Shown here piece after piece: positions 60,786-64,000 of a stretch of DNA of 64,000 nt (position 1 is the stretch's first letter; each line of letters starts with the position of its first letter). The notes under the pieces were generated by a model, which was given only the letters and a program-made list of their open reading frames with translations, did no database searches and was not told the DNA's origin. Made by a program: the position numbers and the translations under genes. This DNA comes from Streptacidiphilus sp. ASG 303 (lineage in GTDB: Bacteria; Actinomycetota; Actinomycetes; Streptomycetales; Streptomycetaceae), in assembly GCF_020991365.1 (NCBI RefSeq), contig NZ_JAJLRA010000001.1:112132-176131 (forward strand). The letters are read 5' to 3'.

Positions 60786-62234
60786 TTGAGCGAGACCCCC
60801 CGCGAGGACTTCCGCGCCGCCGCGCACACCGCCGCCGACCTGGTCGCCGACTACCTCGGCGCAGTGGCCGACCGGCCCGTGTGGCAGCCCGTCGACGAGG
60901 CCGCGCGGGAGCGGCTGCTCGGCGCGCCGCTGCCCGCCGCCGGACGCCCCCTGGAGGAGCTGCTGGCGGCGGTCGGCGAGCAGGTGATGCCCTACCCGAT
61001 GGGCAACGGGCACCCGCGCTTCTTCGGGTGGGTGAACTCGGCCCCCGCACCCGCGGGCGTCCTCGCCACGCTCGCGGCGTCCGCCATGAACCCCAGCTCG
61101 GCCGGCGGCGACCACGCCGACGTGCACCTGGAGCGGGCCGTCGTGCGGTGGATCGCCGAACTGGTGGGCTTCCCCCACGGGCCGGGCGCGGGCATCCTCA
61201 CCTCGGGCACCTCGATGGCGACCGTCCTGTGCCTGGCCGCCGCCCGCGGCCGGGCCGCCCGCCGGGCCGGGTGGGACGTCCGCGAGGACGGCCTCGCCGC
61301 GATGCCCCCGCTGGTCGCGTACGCCACCGGCGAGGCCCACTCCTGCGTGCGCAAGGCCGTCGAGCTGCTGGGGCTCGGCAGCCGGAACCTGCGCACGGTT
61401 CCGGCCGGCCCGGACGGCCGGATGGACGTCGCCGCGCTGCGCCGGGCGGTGGCCGCGGACCGGGCCGCCGGGCTGGTGCCGTTCCTGGTGGCCGCCTCCG
61501 CGGGCACGGTCAACACCGGCGCGGTCGACCCCCTCGACGCGGTCGCCGACCTCTGCGCCGAGGAGGAGCTGTGGCTGCACGTCGACGGCGCGTACGGCGC
61601 CTTCGGCGTGCTCGACCCGGAGATCGCACACCGGTACGCGGGGATGGAGCGCGCCGACTCCCTCGCGCTGGACCCGCACAAGTGGCTGGGCGTGCCGGTG
61701 GACTGCGGCTGCGCCCTGGTCCGCGACGCGTCGGAGCTGCGCGGCACCTTCAGCCTGGTGCCGCCCTACCTGCGCGACGAGGAGGCGGGCGGCCTCGGCT
61801 GGTTCTCCGAGTACGGCATGGAGCAGACCCGCCCGTTCCGCTCGCTCAAGGTGTGGGCGACCATCGCCCACCGGGGGCGGGACGGGATCGCCGCGGACGT
61901 CGCCCGCTGCACGGCCCTGGCCCGGCGCCTGGGCGAGCTGGTGGAGAAGGACCCGGAGCTGGAGCTCGCCGCTCCGGTGGAGACCTCCATCGTGGCCTTC
62001 CGCCACCGTGTCCCCGGGCTGCCGGAGGAGGACGCGGACGCCGTGAACCGGGCGCTGCCGCTCGCCGTGCAGCGGCGCGGCCGGGCGTTCGTCACCGGGA
62101 CGGTGCTGGGCGGCCGGGAGGCCCTGCGGGCCTGCCTGCTGAACGCGGCCACGACGGAGGAGGACCTGGAGGTCCTGCTGGACGAGGTGCGCGCCGCGAC
62201 GGCGGAGCTGGCGGCGGGGCTGCGGCGCGGCTGA
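60786..62234 (+). CDS. PLP-dependent group II amino acid decarboxylase
   Basis: About 482 residues. PMGNGHPRFFGWVNSAPAPAGVLA, PSSAGGDHADVHLE, TSGTSMATVLCLAAAR, SAGTVNTGAVDPLDA, HVDGAYGAFGVLD (265-277) and the PLP-Lys299 in LALDPHKWLGVPVDCG show a DOPA/glutamate/aspartate-decarboxylase-like enzyme. Substrate specificity is not readable; aromatic amino acids or aspartate are likely. The TTG start at 60786 is preferred because GGAG lies five bases before it and homology begins at once. A regulator site may be the palindrome at 60555. Confidence 0.9.
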   Translation: MSETPREDFRAAAHTAADLVADYLGAVADRPVWQPVDEAARERLLGAPLPAAGRPLEELLAAVGEQVMPYPMGNGHPRFFGWVNSAPAPAGVLATLAASAMNPSSAGGDHADVHLERAVVRWIAELVGFPHGPGAGILTSGTSMATVLCLAAARGRAARRAGWDVREDGLAAMPPLVAYATGEAHSCVRKAVELLGLGSRNLRTVPAGPDGRMDVAALRRAVAADRAAGLVPFLVAASAGTVNTGAVDPLDAVADLCAEEELWLHVDGAYGAFGVLDPEIAHRYAGMERADSLALDPHKWLGVPVDCGCALVRDASELRGTFSLVPPYLRDEEAGGLGWFSEYGMEQTRPFRSLKVWATIAHRGRDGIAADVARCTALARRLGELVEKDPELELAAPVETSIVAFRHRVPGLPEEDADAVNRALPLAVQRRGRAFVTGTVLGGREALRACLLNAATTEEDLEVLLDEVRAATAELAAGLRRG

Positions 62235-62345
62235 CCCGCGTCCGGTCCGGACCGGTCCGGCGCGGCCCGCGGCACCGGCGCCCGGCCGCCGCTTCCCCGG
62301 CCGTCCCGGGCCGCCGCCGGGCCGCCGGCGGCCGTCTCCGGGCCG

Positions 62346-63338
62346 TCACCCGGCGGGGACGACGGCCTCCCAGGTGTCCACGGCGTGGTCCAGGACCATC
62401 CCCCGGCCCTCGTAGAGGCGCAGGGCGCCGGTGGTGTTCTCCGTGTCGACGCCCAGTTCGACGGTGTCCCGGCCGCGCTCGGCGAAGGCGGCGAAGGCCA
62501 GCTCCAGCAGGTGGCCCCCGAGGCCCCGGCCGCGGACCTCCTCCACCACGCCGAGGCGGCTGACCCAGCCCGCCGCCTCGCGGTCGTCGCGGCACTGCAG
62601 GACGGCGGCGTCGCCGAGGCCGTCGACCGCGGCGGTCCAGCAGAGCGACCAGTCCTGCCGGTGGGCGTCGGCGGCCTCCCGCCACTCCTCGTAGCTGCGG
62701 GGGCGGTGGCCGTAGTGCGCGGCGAAGGTGCGCTCCAGCAGGGCGTGGGCGGCCCGGCGGCCGTCCTCGTCCTCGCAGGTCCGCAGGGTGACGCCCGGCG
62801 GCGGGGCCGGGACCGGGTCCGTGTCGCGGGAGACGGGCCGGGTGAGCACGTGGTGGCGGCGCACGCGCCGCCAGCCGCCGGCGGCGAGCCGGGCGGTGTC
62901 GGTGGTCGGCTCGGCGGCCAGGAGCAGGTGGAGCACGGCCCGGTCGGCGCCTGCGGCGGCGGCCGCGGCCGCGGCGCGCGCGGTCATCAGCCCCAGGACG
63001 TGGAAGCCGAGGTCCTGGTGGTCGGGAAGGGTGTAGTGGTCGAGGTCGAGGCGCCAGCCGCCGGCGTCGCGCAGCAGGCCGTAGCAGACGGCCCGGCCGC
63101 CGTGGAGGCCGAGCCAGGAGCCGGTGGGCAGGTCGGTGCCGGGATCGGCCAGGTCGGCCTCGACCTCGTGCAGGCCGGTGCGGGCGGTGCCGGTCTCCAG
63201 GACGTCGATCGCGTTGAGGAGGGCCTGGACGGCCCCGGCGTCGTCCGGGGTCACCGGGCGGACGGAGGTGCCGGCGGGAGGGGCGGGGACGGGGGCGGCG
63301 GGCGCGGTGGCGCCCGCGGGCGTCGGGGATTCGGGCAT
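62346..63338 (-). CDS. tandem GNAT acetyltransferase (MshD-like)
   Basis: About 330 residues with two GNAT-type halves. The first (about 24-165) is VRPVTPDDAGAVQALLNAID to DLGFHVLGLMTARAAAAA, poorly conserved in the CoA site. The second (about 185-325) has the normal motif A GWVSRLGVVEEVRGRGLGGHLLELAFAAFAERG and ENTTGALRLYEGRGM. The two-domain layout is that of mycothiol synthase MshD, but other tandem GNATs look alike and no mycothiol gene is adjacent. ATG at 63338. Confidence 0.82.
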   Translation of the reverse strand: MPESPTPAGATAPAAPVPAPPAGTSVRPVTPDDAGAVQALLNAIDVLETGTARTGLHEVEADLADPGTDLPTGSWLGLHGGRAVCYGLLRDAGGWRLDLDHYTLPDHQDLGFHVLGLMTARAAAAAAAAGADRAVLHLLLAAEPTTDTARLAAGGWRRVRRHHVLTRPVSRDTDPVPAPPPGVTLRTCEDEDGRRAAHALLERTFAAHYGHRPRSYEEWREAADAHRQDWSLCWTAAVDGLGDAAVLQCRDDREAAGWVSRLGVVEEVRGRGLGGHLLELAFAAFAERGRDTVELGVDTENTTGALRLYEGRGMVLDHAVDTWEAVVPAG

Positions 63339-63511
63339 GGGCCCCACTGTCGCGGGCGCCGGCCCGGCCGGGCAACGCATTTGCCGGGGACCCGCACGCG
63401 CCTCCCCCGCGGACATGGCGGACGTGATCGGGATCCGCCGGTGGCCCCGGCCGGGATGCGCTAGGTTGCTGCGGCCCCCGACCCGCCGCGACGAAGGATT
63501 TCGAGACACCG

Positions 63512-63934
63512 ATGAACGACATAGTCCACGGACTGGGCTCCGCCGCCGTCTTCGGCGCCCTGGGCGTCGTCCTGCTCCTGCTGGGCATCCTCCTGGTCGA
63601 CCTGCTGACGCCCGGGAGGCTCGGCCACCAGATCTGGGTGGAGCGCAACCGGAACGCGGCGGTGCTGCTCAGCTCCGCCCTGCTGGGCATCGGCGGGATC
63701 GTCTTCACCTCGATCTGGACCACCTACGACGACTTCGGCAAGGGCCTCGCCTCGACGGCCTGCTTCGGGCTGCTGGGCCTGGTGCTGATGGCGGTCGCCT
63801 TCTGGGCGGTGGACCTGCTGACCCCGGGCCGGCTGGGCGAGATCCTCGTCGACCCGGAGCCGCACCCCGCGGTGTGGGTGACCGCGGCGTGCAACGTGTC
63901 GGTCGCGGCCGTCGTGGCCGCCTCCATCGCCTGA
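63512..63934 (+). CDS. DUF350 family membrane protein
   Basis: About 140 residues with four transmembrane helices in two related pairs. AAVFGALGVVLLLLGILLVDLLTPGRLG and ACFGLLGLVLMAVAFWAVDLLTPGRLG are clear internal repeats, each ending in DLLTPGRLG; this is the DUF350 hallmark. The function is not established; in other bacteria members are next to spermidine-synthase-like or stress genes. TAGGTT (63462-63467) may be the -10 and GAAGGA the ribosome binding site. Confidence 0.9.
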   Translation: MNDIVHGLGSAAVFGALGVVLLLLGILLVDLLTPGRLGHQIWVERNRNAAVLLSSALLGIGGIVFTSIWTTYDDFGKGLASTACFGLLGLVLMAVAFWAVDLLTPGRLGEILVDPEPHPAVWVTAACNVSVAAVVAASIA

Positions 63935-64000
63935 GCCCGACGTGCCGGTGCCCCCGGCGGCGGCGGGGGGGGGCCCCCGGCCCGCCGCCCGGGGGAGCCC

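Overview
This 64 kb window is extremely GC-rich. Its genes show strong G/C third-position bias, frequent GTG/TTG starts, ATGA/GTGA start-stop overlaps and typical actinomycete families (MurT/GatD, SSI inhibitor, HelR, MocR, ROK, DUF2087). It is almost certainly chromosomal DNA of Streptomyces or a close relative. Most genes look like core or subtelomeric-core functions. There is no PKS/NRPS cluster, rRNA, tRNA or CRISPR array that I could recognise.

Layout. 0.4-4.6 kb: a VOC protein with an ArsR regulator, a HAD phosphatase, DUF1360 and a receiver-SpoIIE phosphatase. 4.8-9.4 kb: peptide deformylase, the lipid II amidation pair murT-gatD, and a 6-phosphofructokinase. 9.5-11 kb: a CtaG-type membrane protein and a subtilisin inhibitor. 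11.2-16.2 kb: a complete urease operon on the minus strand (ureA, then beta and alpha subunits in one reading frame, ureF, ureG, ureD). 16.3-18.5 kb: an orphan Phd antitoxin divergent from a ClpP-like protein lacking all three catalytic residues, then a c-di-AMP (ydaO) riboswitch ahead of a secreted NlpC/P60 peptidase. 18.6-31 kb: biotin genes split into bioF (minus) and bioB-bioA-bioD (plus). The intervening segment holds a Ski2-like helicase, HelR with a rifamycin-associated element, a methyltransferase, a decayed IS630 transposase and a membrane protein.

31-45.7 kb is more accessory: a secreted M4 metalloprotease, a stand-alone type ISP specificity-like protein, LysR/aldo-keto reductase, an unknown putative lipoprotein, a frameshifted gene, a divergent EamA transporter/MocR pair and a ROK protein. 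45.8-54.4 kb holds small enzymes and regulators (VOC proteins, GntR, CoA-disulfide-reductase-like flavoprotein, SseB, nucleotidyltransferase, SpoU methylase, gamma carbonic anhydrase). 54.5-64 kb holds a guanidine-III riboswitch with a Gdx/SugE exporter, an SGNH hydrolase, an ACT-GNAT protein, glmS, a PLP decarboxylase, a mycothiol-synthase-like GNAT and a DUF350 protein.

Themes. Nitrogen handling recurs: urease, guanidine export and the glutamine amidotransferases GatD and GlmS. Cell-wall functions recur too: MurT/GatD, GlmS and the NlpC/P60 peptidase under c-di-AMP control. The intergenic regions are rich in perfect inverted repeats. Many are hairpins of 12-21 bp at gene ends (likely terminators). 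Others are palindromes or direct repeats in promoter regions, including 28-bp and 22-bp palindromes, three copies of GTGAC-N4-GTCAC, and a 14-bp tandem array. All functional calls are from sequence reading alone; no database search was run.
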